This document shows positions 1-7,087 of a stretch of DNA of 10,083 bases, piece after piece (within the stretch, counting starts at the first letter, position 1; the number at the start of each line of letters is the position of its first letter). This stretch comes from JBNJEL01 sp051745835 (GTDB lineage: Bacteria > Bacillota > Halanaerobiia > Halobacteroidales > Acetohalobiaceae). Position numbers and translations under genes: made by a program. The notes beneath the pieces were generated by a model. That model was not told the origin of the DNA and did not search any database. It worked only from the letters and a program-made list of their open reading frames with translations. The stretch is from positions 1-10,083 of the forward strand of contig JBNJEL010000071.1 in NCBI GenBank assembly GCA_051745835.1, read 5' to 3'.

Positions 1-491
1 TACTCACCTTGACCATAACCGGTTAAGACTAAGATTCCTTGCGCACCAACCCGCTTTGCCGTCTCGACATCACTAATCTTATCGCCAATCATATAGGACT
101 TAGTTAAGTCCAGACCAAACTCTGCAGCACCTTGCTCTAACATCCCTGGTTTAGGCTTTCTACAGTTACAGTCCTGACAGTACTCACCTGCTCCTACCTC
201 CGGGTGATGCTTACAGTAATAGATCGCATCTAAGTAAGCTCCATCCTCTTTAAGTAGCCGTTTCAACTTATTATGGACTTCTCTAATCCGCTCTTCAGGA
301 AAGTATCCCCTAGCAACCCCCGCTTGATTAGTTGCTAAGATGGCGGGAAGTCCTTGTTGATTTAATAACTTAATTGCTGCACTCGTCTGCGGTAATAATT
401 CAAAGCGATCAGCATGATTAACATAGCCAATCTCCTTACTAACCGTGCCGTCGCGATCCATAAAGACACCTATCTCTGCCAAATCATTCAT
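1..491 (-). CDS. gmhB: D-glycero-D-manno-heptose 1,7-bisphosphate 7-phosphatase (HAD-IIIA family), C-terminus cut by window edge
   Basis: Cytoplasmic HAD phosphatase that removes the 7-phosphate of heptose bisphosphate on the way to ADP- or GDP-heptose for LPS or surface glycans. The 163 residues visible contain HAD motif I MDRDGT (nucleophile D12, acid/base D14), motif II ATNQAG (T54), the basic motif RKPKPGM (111-117) and motif IV GDKISD (D137, D141). A GmhB-type zinc loop is present: C93-x-H95 and C108-x-C110, plus an extra C105. Family members are about 175-190 residues, so only a short C-terminus is missing, beyond base 1. The ATG at 491 is preceded by a GAGAGGG/TTGGAG stretch. The gene starts 20 bp after the HD-GYP stop codon, so the two are probably co-transcribed. 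A related histidinol-phosphate phosphatase is the main alternative, but the zinc loop and the TGYG ending (157-160) favour GmhB. Confidence 0.85.
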   Translation of the reverse strand, partial: MNDLAEIGVFMDRDGTVSKEIGYVNHADRFELLPQTSAAIKLLNQQGLPAILATNQAGVARGYFPEERIREVHNKLKRLLKEDGAYLDAIYYCKHHPEVGAGEYCQDCNCRKPKPGMLEQGAAEFGLDLTKSYMIGDKISDVETAKRVGAQGILVLTGYGQGE

Positions 492-511
492 CTCCAACCC
501 TCTCTTCATCA

Positions 512-1603
512 TTATTTATCGATATACTTACTGCGCTGACTATCAGTAATTACATCACTAATCTTAACTTCTGGCTCATGCATTAAATCTAACTCTTTAA
601 TCTCTGTAGAGTGATCTTCCTCCTCAGATTCGATTAATCTCACTACTGGCGCTGATAAATCTTCCTTATTGACATCAACTACTAACCCGACATCTCCAGT
701 ACTTAACTCTACTAGTGTGCCAATCGGGTAGACCGCTATATTCTCAAAGAATTTCTGAACGATCTCGTGATTTAGTTCCGCCTGCATCATATCCTCTAAG
801 ACATCTAAAGCCTTATAAGGCGGTAGAGCATCACGATAGACGCGGTCACAAGTAATTGCATCATAGACATCTGCTACAGCGACAATCTGCGCAAACTCCA
901 AAATATCATCACCTTTTAAACCACGCGGGTAGCCTGTCCCATTAATTCGTTCGTGGTGTTGAAAAGCAACATGAGCCGAATAAGAGTTAATCTCTTTGGA
1001 CTCTCTAATAATCTCATAACCATTACGAGCGTGCTTTTTGATCTCTTCATACTCTTCATCAGTTAAAGTATCAGGCTTTAAAAGTATCTCTTCTGCAACT
1101 GTCACTTTGCCTATATCATGTAGTAAAGCACCAATACCTAAATCACGCAGCTCTAACTTATTATAACCTAAGCTAATTCCAGTTAGAATAGATAATGCTG
1201 CTACATTAACCGAATGTCCAAATGTGTAATCATCATAAGCACGAATATCACTTAAATGGACTACTACGTGTCGCTTAGCTATCAGTTCATCGATCATATC
1301 ATTAACTGACTTCTTAACCTGTCGGGCATTAAAGCTTGTTCCAAACTCAATATCATTCATACACTTACGCAGTGTCTGTGTTGTCTGTAATCTTGTCTGA
1401 TCTGAGAGAACCTCTGGTACTTCTACATCAGGTAAATGCTCATCTACAATAAAGACAGCTGGTACATCTCGCTCTTTTAAACGCTCAATATAGCTTTCTT
1501 TAAGCCGCACCCCTGCATTCAATAAAACTGTACCATCAGCTAAATATAGCGGTTTAGCTACTTTCATACCCGCTTCTAAATTCTCAGTTAAGACCTTTCT
1601 CAT
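512..1603 (-). CDS. HD-GYP domain protein, probable cyclic-di-GMP phosphodiesterase
   Basis: A 363-residue soluble protein. Residues 1-60 resemble the short N-terminal domain common in clostridial HD-GYP proteins (start MRKVLTENLEAGM, then DGTVLLNAG and SYIERL). The HD-GYP domain covers about 115-290: H130 in FGHSVN, H162-D163 and K166 in LHDIGK, H191, HH216-217 and E218 in HHERINGTGYPRGL (GYP at 224-226), D245 in VADVYDA, and CDRVYR at 252-257. All metal and GYP signature residues appear intact, so c-di-GMP hydrolysis is likely. The tail from 292 (YPIGTLVELSTGDVG) is the small beta-rich region usual in this subgroup. There is no transmembrane segment, receiver or GGDEF domain, so the input signal is unknown. 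The start is ATG with GGAGGGG 6 bases upstream. It lies 113 bp after the PHP gene; that gap has an AT-rich stretch but no promoter or terminator I would defend. gmhB follows after 20 bp. Confidence 0.92.
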   Translation of the reverse strand: MRKVLTENLEAGMKVAKPLYLADGTVLLNAGVRLKESYIERLKERDVPAVFIVDEHLPDVEVPEVLSDQTRLQTTQTLRKCMNDIEFGTSFNARQVKKSVNDMIDELIAKRHVVVHLSDIRAYDDYTFGHSVNVAALSILTGISLGYNKLELRDLGIGALLHDIGKVTVAEEILLKPDTLTDEEYEEIKKHARNGYEIIRESKEINSYSAHVAFQHHERINGTGYPRGLKGDDILEFAQIVAVADVYDAITCDRVYRDALPPYKALDVLEDMMQAELNHEIVQKFFENIAVYPIGTLVELSTGDVGLVVDVNKEDLSAPVVRLIESEEEDHSTEIKELDLMHEPEVKISDVITDSQRSKYIDK

Positions 1604-1716
1604 AACTGCCCCTCCAATTCTAAACCCTACAACTTCTTAACTACTACCTTTATAATTTAATTAATTGCTAGCTCCATTAATTCCTGCTTACTGCGTCTTT
1701 TTGTTAAAAATTGAAC

Positions 1717-3072
1717 TCAGTGTAGATTACCTTCACGATGCTCAACATCATAAGCAAAGAGAGCATAACCTATCTCTGCAGTAGACAGTTCAGTTTCCTC
1801 AGCTAAGCGACGTACTATATCAATAATTTTAATGTAGTCATCAGCTACAAAGGACTCCTTCTCTTCTTTAAAGTAGCCCATCTGATAGAGCGTAGCCCAA
1901 ACTCTCGTATCTATTACACAGTGCTGATCTTCATCTAAACACGTCAAAATAGCCGATGCAGTCGGAATCCCCACCCCTAATAAGCTAGTTAGTAAACTCA
2001 ACTGCGAAAACTCATCATCTAACTGATAGACTAATTCAGTAATCTGTTTAATCCGATCTGCTCCATTCTTCTTAATATGATAAGCACTGCGAGTAGAGTT
2101 TAAGTAAGCAAGGTCATATAGCTCTTCCTTAGTTAAATAGCCTTTCTGATGATAAGCTGTACCCAACTCTTGTAACTGTTGAGGATAGAGACCAGAAGTC
2201 TGAGGATAGAGTTTGAGATACTTATTGAAATTAATCAACTCCACTTGCTGACGATTACGATAACAAGACTTTAAATCAGGAATTACATGATCAGGTACTT
2301 CTACTGTCCCTAGTAAAATTCCTTCTTTAACTTTAGGGCCGTGGCAGTCCGAACCGCCAGTCGTAAGTAGATCATATCTAGTAGCTAACTTAACATACTT
2401 CTCTACCTGTTGCTCATTATGAGTCAAATAATAAGCCTCCAAGCCATCTACTCCAGCTTCAATAATCTCCATTACTAACTGATCATCACCTAAATGTCCA
2501 GGATGAGCAAGAACAGCTACCCCACCGGCTTGATGAATAATATCTACTGCCTCCTTAGGTTCTAAAGCTGTCTTTGGTACATAGGCTGGGCCCCAATCAC
2601 CGATATAGTGGTCAAAAGCATCTGACACCTTAGCCACATGACCTTGATTGACCATTGCTCGTGCAATATGCGGCCTTCCTACTGCTCCTGAACCGGCAAC
2701 TTCAATTACCTCCTTCCACTTTAAATCAACTCCTAATTGATTTAATTTTTTAACAATTTTTTGTCCGCGGTTCTTACGAGCATTCTGCAGCTCGGTAAAT
2801 CGCAGTAATAAGTCCTGATCAAGATAATCAAAATAGTAACCGAGAATATGTACTTCCTGCTGACCAATATAGGTAGTAAACTCTACACCTGGTACTACCT
2901 CTAAATCCAACTCTTTAGCTGCTACCAACGCTGGCACGACTCCAGCTACTGTATCATGATCGGTAATAGCTATCGTCTGTAATCCTTTCTTGGCTGCACG
3001 CTGAACTAACTCCTCTGGCGTATACGAACCATCAGAAGCAGTTGTATGCAAGTGTAAATCTATCTTATTCAT
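1717..3072 (-). CDS. PHP-domain phosphoesterase fused to a C-terminal helix-hairpin-helix DNA-glycosylase-like domain
   Basis: A 451-residue protein in two parts. Residues 1 to about 275 are a PHP phosphoesterase of the YciV/RNase AM (nucleoside 3',5'-bisphosphate phosphatase) type: HLH at 7-9, D14, TDHDT at 37-41, E64, H75, GRPHIARAM at 132-140, H190 in LAHPG, and SDCHG at 241-245. The metal site looks complete, so hydrolysis of short RNA 5' ends or pAp-like nucleotides is likely. Residues about 280-451 are not part of that family. They carry LTSLLGVGIPTASAIL (361-376), an HhH hairpin, then VIDTRVW (386-392), laid out like HhH-GPD glycosylases where an Asp follows the hairpin; D388 is the counterpart. 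The endonuclease III lysine position is Pro (GIPTA), so no lyase activity is expected. The start chosen is ATG at 3072 with GGGGG 6 bases upstream; an in-frame TTG at 3096 lacks a ribosome binding site. It has its own extended -10 promoter. Confidence 0.88.
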   Translation of the reverse strand: MNKIDLHLHTTASDGSYTPEELVQRAAKKGLQTIAITDHDTVAGVVPALVAAKELDLEVVPGVEFTTYIGQQEVHILGYYFDYLDQDLLLRFTELQNARKNRGQKIVKKLNQLGVDLKWKEVIEVAGSGAVGRPHIARAMVNQGHVAKVSDAFDHYIGDWGPAYVPKTALEPKEAVDIIHQAGGVAVLAHPGHLGDDQLVMEIIEAGVDGLEAYYLTHNEQQVEKYVKLATRYDLLTTGGSDCHGPKVKEGILLGTVEVPDHVIPDLKSCYRNRQQVELINFNKYLKLYPQTSGLYPQQLQELGTAYHQKGYLTKEELYDLAYLNSTRSAYHIKKNGADRIKQITELVYQLDDEFSQLSLLTSLLGVGIPTASAILTCLDEDQHCVIDTRVWATLYQMGYFKEEKESFVADDYIKIIDIVRRLAEETELSTAEIGYALFAYDVEHREGNLH

Positions 3073-3112
3073 TTTTAACCCCCAATTAATTAACAATTTA
3101 TAGTGTACAGCT

Positions 3113-3121
3113 ATTATACCA
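3113..3121 (-). promoter_or_regulatory. Extended -10 promoter for the PHP-HhH gene
   Basis: The minus strand reads TGGTATAAT, an extended -10 (TGn) joined to a consensus TATAAT, 40 bases before the ATG at 3072. No good -35 lies 16-18 bases upstream; that zone is the T-rich tail of the preceding terminator. The extended -10 may compensate. The predicted transcript start is near 3105, giving a leader of about 33 bases. Confidence 0.6.
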
Positions 3122-3130
3122 TAGTAAAGC

Positions 3131-3174
3131 CTTCAAATAAAGAAACGACAGCCGATAATCTAACTGCGGCTGCC
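3131..3174 (-). terminator. Rho-independent terminator after the SpoIID-domain gene
   Basis: On the minus strand GGCAGCCG (3174-3167) pairs with CGGCTGTC (3154-3147): eight base pairs including one G-U, with a 12-base loop. It is followed by the T-rich run GTTTCTTTATTTG. It lies 8 bases after the SpoIID stop codon. The loop is large and the T run is interrupted, so it may be leaky. Confidence 0.6.
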
Positions 3175-3182
3175 GCATAAAA

Positions 3183-5294
3183 TTAATAACGATCAACTAA
3201 CTCAACTCCAGTATAGAAATGAAGCAATATCTGCTGATAATTCCAATCTGCATCTGCCATATTAGCAGCGGCTATCTGATCCATTCCTATATTATGTCCC
3301 CAGCCGCTACCATAGAAGATAAAGCGATCAGGTCGATTATTCGCACCATACTCAGTACGAATAATGAAGCGACTACTTCTCAAGCCCCCAAAGAAGGAAC
3401 GCAGTCCACGCTTAATTACTTCTTCTCCTGTCGTACCTACTACCTTAACTGCCTCTACTGTTCCACCTTTAGCTCGTGCTTGAGGAACTAACCTTTTGAC
3501 TGCACCGATATCTAACTTAGCTGCTATCTCTTGAGCAGGAATGATCCGCTGCCAGCGATAGCGATTAGGATGACCATAAGTTAACTGCTGAGAATAAGAG
3601 TGCGGCTGTTCTCGCATCCACCGCTGTAATTGATAAGGTGCTAAAGGAAAGTTAGACTGATTAGTCGCTTCCTTAAGAGTAGTAACACCTTGCAGATAAG
3701 GAACTTGACCACCCCACACTTCCGCACTACTCTCGGTTCGTCCGCCTGAGTTGGCACTATAGACAGCATTAATCGGTTCACCATCGTAAGTTAAGATCTC
3801 TCCCCGCGTCTCATCTACTGCCTGAGTGGTACTTAACTGCTCTTTAGTAACTCCACCATAAGCAGCACAGTGAACAGTAGCACAGAGATCATAACTTTCA
3901 TAACTATGTTTACCTAGGTTATGTAGAGTATAACTTCTAGCTGCTACTGACTGCACCTTCAAAGCTTCTAGCGGCCAAGCTGCTGACATCTCTGATGGTA
4001 CTACAGAGTAGAGATAACCAGCCATACTGACTAAGTTAATCACATTAAATTCTTTGTCAGCCGGTCGAATCTCAATCGCTCCTCGGTACTGACGATCTTC
4101 TTTACCCGCCCAGTAATAGCCTTGACCATAGTTGATATTATGGAGTAAAATAGGCTCAGACTCCTCTTGGCTGACAATAGTAAACGACTCTGTAAATTCC
4201 TCCTCTAGATTACCAGCCTGATCTAACAGCTTAACTGCTCCACTATCACTAACCTGTAACTGATAAGGCTGACGAGCCTGACCTTTAAAGATAACCTCAT
4301 CCTGTTGGTCTTTAATCAAAAAGTCCTTGGCTACTCTAAAAGCTAAGTACTGCCGTCCTTCTGCTAGTCCAATCCTCAATTGCGGCAGTTCATCCCGCCT
4401 AACTATCGGTTTAAGCTGAGCAAACTCAACCTCTCGCTCTAAAAGTTCCTGGCGCTGTTGATCTTGAGATTGCTGCTCATCCTCAACTGTCTCAAAAAGC
4501 TGCGGTCTTAGCTCTTTAATCTGCTCTAATCTACTCTGCACAATATGAAAATCTTTGTTCCGATCTAACACCTTTTCATACTGTTCTTTTGCCTGCTGAT
4601 ACTGACCTAATCCAAAGTAATTATCAGCCAATCGTAGCTGCACCTCAACAAAACTTCTATCTTTATCTAAGACCTGCTGATAATGCTCAATTGCTTCTTC
4701 GCGAGCTCCCTGTTGCTCCTTGATTAACCCTAAGTAGTAATAACCTACCGCCAAATTAGAATCTAATTCTAACGCCTGCTGGGCGGCATCTAGAGCTAAA
4801 TTATACTTCTCCTGTTGATAATAGACTTCAGCTAAGTCTAAGTGGACTAACTTCAAGACTGACTGATCTTCAATCTGTAGTAATGCTTGCTTAAGCTCTT
4901 GTACTGCCTGTTGATTTTGATCTAACTTAGAATAAAGTCTTCCTAACTGATAATAGATCAATCCCTGCTGAGGCTTTATTTTTAGCACCTGTTGATACTG
5001 CTCAATCGCTGGGCGATACTCGCCTAAAGTTTCATAAACTGTCGCTAAATTCTTATAAGCTGCAGTATTAGTCTGATCCTGATCTAAAATCTGGTGATAG
5101 AGTTCAATGCTCTTTTGATAATCACCTTGATAAAAGTTCTGTTCTGCTTTATCTACTAGCTGATTTAAGTTATAATGATAGGCTAGAGCAATCTGATGAT
5201 TAGCCATCTTAAACGCAAATATAACACCACCAATAATTAATGCCAACACAATACCGATAAGAATTAGATTCTGATTACGAGTCTTTAAAGTCAA
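3183..5294 (-). CDS. Membrane-anchored TPR protein with C-terminal SpoIID/LytB lytic transglycosylase domain
   Basis: A 703-residue protein. An N-terminal hydrophobic helix (about 10-28) after a short basic stretch is an uncleaved-type anchor placing the rest outside the cytoplasmic membrane. Six tetratricopeptide repeats follow: about 43-76, 77-110, 111-144, 147-180, 181-214 and 215-248. A Gln/Glu-rich linker (about 265-295) leads to the SpoIID region from about 303. There, VPSEM at 432-436 holds the expected catalytic Glu435, followed by ALKVQSVAARSY. H463, C471 and C476 (DLCATVHC) match the likely zinc cluster of SpoIID. NSGGRTESSAEVWGG and GSGWGHNIGMDQ (662-673) complete the family motifs. 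SpoIID cleaves stem-peptide-free glycan; here the TPRs suggest recruitment to a protein complex. Family proteins usually read GHGVGM, so N668 is unusual. The start is TTG at 5294, 5 bases after GGAGGGG; the upstream in-frame TTG at 5309 would lie next to that site. It is divergent from manA, with its own promoter and terminator. Confidence 0.9.
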   Translation of the reverse strand: MTLKTRNQNLILIGIVLALIIGGVIFAFKMANHQIALAYHYNLNQLVDKAEQNFYQGDYQKSIELYHQILDQDQTNTAAYKNLATVYETLGEYRPAIEQYQQVLKIKPQQGLIYYQLGRLYSKLDQNQQAVQELKQALLQIEDQSVLKLVHLDLAEVYYQQEKYNLALDAAQQALELDSNLAVGYYYLGLIKEQQGAREEAIEHYQQVLDKDRSFVEVQLRLADNYFGLGQYQQAKEQYEKVLDRNKDFHIVQSRLEQIKELRPQLFETVEDEQQSQDQQRQELLEREVEFAQLKPIVRRDELPQLRIGLAEGRQYLAFRVAKDFLIKDQQDEVIFKGQARQPYQLQVSDSGAVKLLDQAGNLEEEFTESFTIVSQEESEPILLHNINYGQGYYWAGKEDRQYRGAIEIRPADKEFNVINLVSMAGYLYSVVPSEMSAAWPLEALKVQSVAARSYTLHNLGKHSYESYDLCATVHCAAYGGVTKEQLSTTQAVDETRGEILTYDGEPINAVYSANSGGRTESSAEVWGGQVPYLQGVTTLKEATNQSNFPLAPYQLQRWMREQPHSYSQQLTYGHPNRYRWQRIIPAQEIAAKLDIGAVKRLVPQARAKGGTVEAVKVVGTTGEEVIKRGLRSFFGGLRSSRFIIRTEYGANNRPDRFIFYGSGWGHNIGMDQIAAANMADADWNYQQILLHFYTGVELVDRY

Positions 5295-5299
5295 ATCTT

Positions 5300-5306
5300 C
5301 CCCTCC
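5300..5306 (-). promoter_or_regulatory. Ribosome binding site fixing the TTG start of the SpoIID-domain gene
   Basis: GGAGGGG on the minus strand lies 5 bases before TTG at 5294. The only longer in-frame candidate, TTG at 5309, would put this site inside the coding region and has no site of its own. The next in-frame ATG is well inside the anchor helix. Confidence 0.7.
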
Positions 5307-5346
5307 CAATTCTACTTATAGTTAAAATCATCTTGTCTATATGTTA

Positions 5347-5375
5347 AGTATACAAAATAAAGCAGAGATTAACAA
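5347..5375 (-). promoter_or_regulatory. Sigma-A-type promoter for the SpoIID-domain gene
   Basis: The minus strand carries TTGTTA (5375-5370), a 17-base spacer, then TATACT (5352-5347). It matches the -35 at four of six positions and the -10 at five of six. The predicted start of transcription is near 5340, leaving a leader of about 45 bases. A vegetative-type promoter argues that this SpoIID relative is not strictly a sporulation gene. The rest of the divergent intergenic region (5376-5475) holds only weak candidates for a manA promoter. Confidence 0.6.
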
Positions 5376-5475
5376 TTAGAAAAAACTGGCTATAAGCTAC
5401 AGTGAGGAGGAATTGGAGCTATTTACTTAGAAATGCGTAATTAATCATAAGATAATTATAGGAGTTGATAAAAAG

Positions 5476-6549
5476 ATGCAGCAACCACTCTGTTATCCCT
5501 TGAAGTTTCAACCTATCTATAAAGAAAAAATCTGGGGCGGTAGACGTCTAGCCACCCAATTCAACCGCAACTTACCAGCAGCTAATATTGGTGAAAGTTG
5601 GGAACTAGCAGCCCATCAACAGGGTATGAGTATAATAAGTAATGGCCAGTGGCAAGGCAGAACATTAACCTCTCTTATTGCTGACTACTGGACGAGAATT
5701 ATGGGAACAGAACTTGACCAAAAGAATGGAGCGCACTTTCCATTATTAATTAAGTTATTAGATGCTCACGATAAATTATCAGTTCAAGTCCATCCAGATG
5801 ATGAATATGTTACTAAATATCAAGTAGCTGATTCCTCTAAGAGTGAACTTTGGTATATTATCGCTGCCCAACCAGAAGCGGAATTAATCTGTGGTCTCCA
5901 GCCCAATGTCAACCGCAGTGAGTTAATTAGAGGTCTAAAAGAGAACCAGCTAGCAGATTATTTACAGAGTATTCCGGTAGAAGCAGGCGATAGTATCTTT
6001 ATCCCCGCCGGTACTGTTCACGCCATTAAGGAAGGTATCTTACTAGCTGAAATTCAACAGAGTTCCGATACTACCTTTCGACTCTACGATTGGAATCGTC
6101 GCGATGAAGCTGGTAGAAAACGCAAACTCCATATCGACCAAGCCCTACAGGCAATCAACTTTGACCAGGTAAGTACTGACAAGATTAACAGCCTTCCGCT
6201 GTCAAAAGAAGGCTACTGTCAGGAAGTGCTGGCAGTCTGTCAACACTTCGTTACTGAAAAGCTAACAGTTAAGGAGCAGTTTAAGGGGCAGCCACAAGGT
6301 AAAAGATTTGAAGTGTTGCTCTGTATAAGCGGCAAAGCTACCATTCACTCTCAAGCTGGTCCTACTTCTATCCAGGCAGGAGAAACAGTTTTAATTCCTG
6401 CTCAATTAAGTGAATATCTTATTACAGGCGAAGTAGAATTACTACGAACCTATATTACTAATCCTATGCAATATCTAACTCGCTTAAAAGCCGCCGGCTA
6501 TAGTACGCAGACTCTACAACAGTTAGGTGGTACAGCTAAATACCTTTGA
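5476..6549 (+). CDS. manA: Mannose-6-phosphate isomerase, class I (short Firmicutes type)
   Basis: Cytoplasmic zinc enzyme interconverting fructose 6-phosphate and mannose 6-phosphate, feeding GDP-mannose and surface-glycan synthesis or mannose use. It has 357 residues, slightly above the roughly 315-325 usual for the Bacillus-type enzymes. Zinc ligands are visible as Q104 and H106 in VQVHPDDEY, E124 in KSELWYI, and H182 in IPAGTVHAI. The conserved QQSSDTTFRLYDWNR (194-208) holds the active-site Arg202. KFQPIYKEKIWGGRRL at the N-terminus is also typical. Residues about 250-330 form the second cupin lobe. The start is ATG with GGAG 11 bases upstream, a long spacing. It is divergent from the SpoIID-domain gene across 181 bp; no convincing promoter was found. 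The stop codon TGA overlaps the -35 of the next promoter and no terminator hairpin follows, so read-through into the downstream genes is possible. Confidence 0.93.
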   Translation: MQQPLCYPLKFQPIYKEKIWGGRRLATQFNRNLPAANIGESWELAAHQQGMSIISNGQWQGRTLTSLIADYWTRIMGTELDQKNGAHFPLLIKLLDAHDKLSVQVHPDDEYVTKYQVADSSKSELWYIIAAQPEAELICGLQPNVNRSELIRGLKENQLADYLQSIPVEAGDSIFIPAGTVHAIKEGILLAEIQQSSDTTFRLYDWNRRDEAGRKRKLHIDQALQAINFDQVSTDKINSLPLSKEGYCQEVLAVCQHFVTEKLTVKEQFKGQPQGKRFEVLLCISGKATIHSQAGPTSIQAGETVLIPAQLSEYLITGEVELLRTYITNPMQYLTRLKAAGYSTQTLQQLGGTAKYL

Positions 6550-6574
6550 CAAATTATTAATAATTACTTATAAT
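6546..6574 (+). promoter_or_regulatory. Consensus sigma-A promoter for the C_GCAxxG_C_C-TDT operon
   Basis: TTGACA at 6546-6551, a spacer of exactly 17 bases, and TATAAT at 6569-6574 match the housekeeping consensus perfectly. The TGA stop of manA (6547-6549) lies inside the -35 hexamer. Transcription should begin near 6581, about 28 bases before the ATG at 6609. No inverted repeat suggestive of an operator is evident beyond general AT richness. Confidence 0.85.
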
Positions 6575-6608
6575 AGTTATAAATTATAATTAATAAGGAG
6601 CGGATTAC

Positions 6609-7082
6609 ATGCAAACAGATGTAGAAGTAAATGAAGTTAAAGAGGATGCTCAAGCAGCTTTTCGCAGTGGAGAGTTCTTCTGCTCGGAAGCAATTGTCAG
6701 TACAATTAGAGACCACTTCGAATTAGATATCTCTAAGCGAATGATTGCAATGGCATCAGGTTTTCCGGTAGGTGTAGGTAAGTCAAAGTGTATCTGTGGC
6801 GCTGTATCGGGAGCAGTAATGGCAGTCAGCTACTTCTTTGGTCGCACAGAAGGCGGAGATCAGCGAGTAGAACGTAATCTAAAGTTAGCTAATGAATTAC
6901 ATGATAGCTTCCAAGATAAGCACGGCTGTCTTTGTTGTCGCGTCTTAACTTCGGGAATGGATATGGAATCAAATGAACATAAAGAGCAGTGTATCTCCTT
7001 TACCGGTGAGATGGCAGCTAAAGCAACTGAAATTATTCTGCGGGAAACCAAGAAAGATAATACCACTTTAGAGGAGGAGTGA
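6609..7082 (+). CDS. C_GCAxxG_C_C family cysteine-rich redox protein
   Basis: A 157-residue soluble protein of the C_GCAxxG_C_C family (redox-active, disulfide or metal handling; biochemical role not firmly known). The signature is present in order: C25 in FFCSEAIV, CGAVSGAV (63-70) after GFPVGVGKSK, C110-R in CLCCRVL, and C128 in EQCISFTGEMAAKA. Three cysteines are additional to the signature: C61 (giving C-I-C), C107 and C109 (giving C-L-C-C). There is no signal peptide or membrane helix, so it is cytoplasmic. The N-terminal 15 residues and the tail after 146 are charged and acidic. The start is ATG with AAGGAG about 8 bases upstream, under the consensus promoter at 6546-6574. The next gene, a TDT transporter, follows directly and its ribosome binding site lies within the last codons here, so the pair is almost certainly translated from one mRNA. 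A role in handling the transporter's substrate is inference. Confidence 0.88.
   Translation: MQTDVEVNEVKEDAQAAFRSGEFFCSEAIVSTIRDHFELDISKRMIAMASGFPVGVGKSKCICGAVSGAVMAVSYFFGRTEGGDQRVERNLKLANELHDSFQDKHGCLCCRVLTSGMDMESNEHKEQCISFTGEMAAKATEIILRETKKDNTTLEEE
7073..7079 (+). promoter_or_regulatory. Ribosome binding site of the TDT transporter gene, inside the preceding gene
   Basis: GGAGGAG ends 8 bases before ATG at 7088, ideal spacing. The alternative GTG at 7079, which overlaps the upstream TGA, would start on the last base of this site and is therefore less likely. Confidence 0.65.
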
Positions 7083-7087
7083 AATCA

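Noticed and set aside
1604..1716. Possible promoter or terminator between the PHP-HhH and HD-GYP genes
   Set aside because: A TATAAA-like element is present on the minus strand but its -35 match is poor (3 of 6), and the short GCTAGC-centred inverted repeat lacks a T-run. Co-transcription or a weak promoter are both possible.
3166..3176. GCGGCTGCCGC palindrome
   Set aside because: With a one-base centre it cannot form a hairpin by itself; its left part is better explained as one arm of the terminator stem at 3147-3174.
3219..3491. Plus-strand open frame of 90 codons opposite the end of the SpoIID gene
   Set aside because: It is antisense to the well-supported SpoIID catalytic domain, has no ribosome binding site of note and no recognisable protein features.
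3183..5294. Repeat-like, Gln-rich DNA in the TPR region considered as a nucleotide repeat array
   Set aside because: The periodicity is at protein level (34-residue TPRs) and the DNA of the repeats is not similar enough to count as a tandem repeat.
5403..5441. Tiny GTG-started frame with nearby GAGGAGG in the manA upstream region
   Set aside because: About 12 codons, and the GAGGAGG overlaps rather than precedes the start. Nothing indicates a leader peptide, since no attenuator hairpin follows.
5413..5456. Candidate manA promoters (TTGGAG with a CGTAAT -10, or a GATAAT -10 at 5451)
   Set aside because: Each matches only partly and none stands out in an AT-rich background, so none was listed.
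6860..7066. Minus-strand open frame of 68 codons within the cysteine-rich gene
   Set aside because: It is a shadow of the C_GCAxxG_C_C gene, whose signature cysteines support the plus strand.
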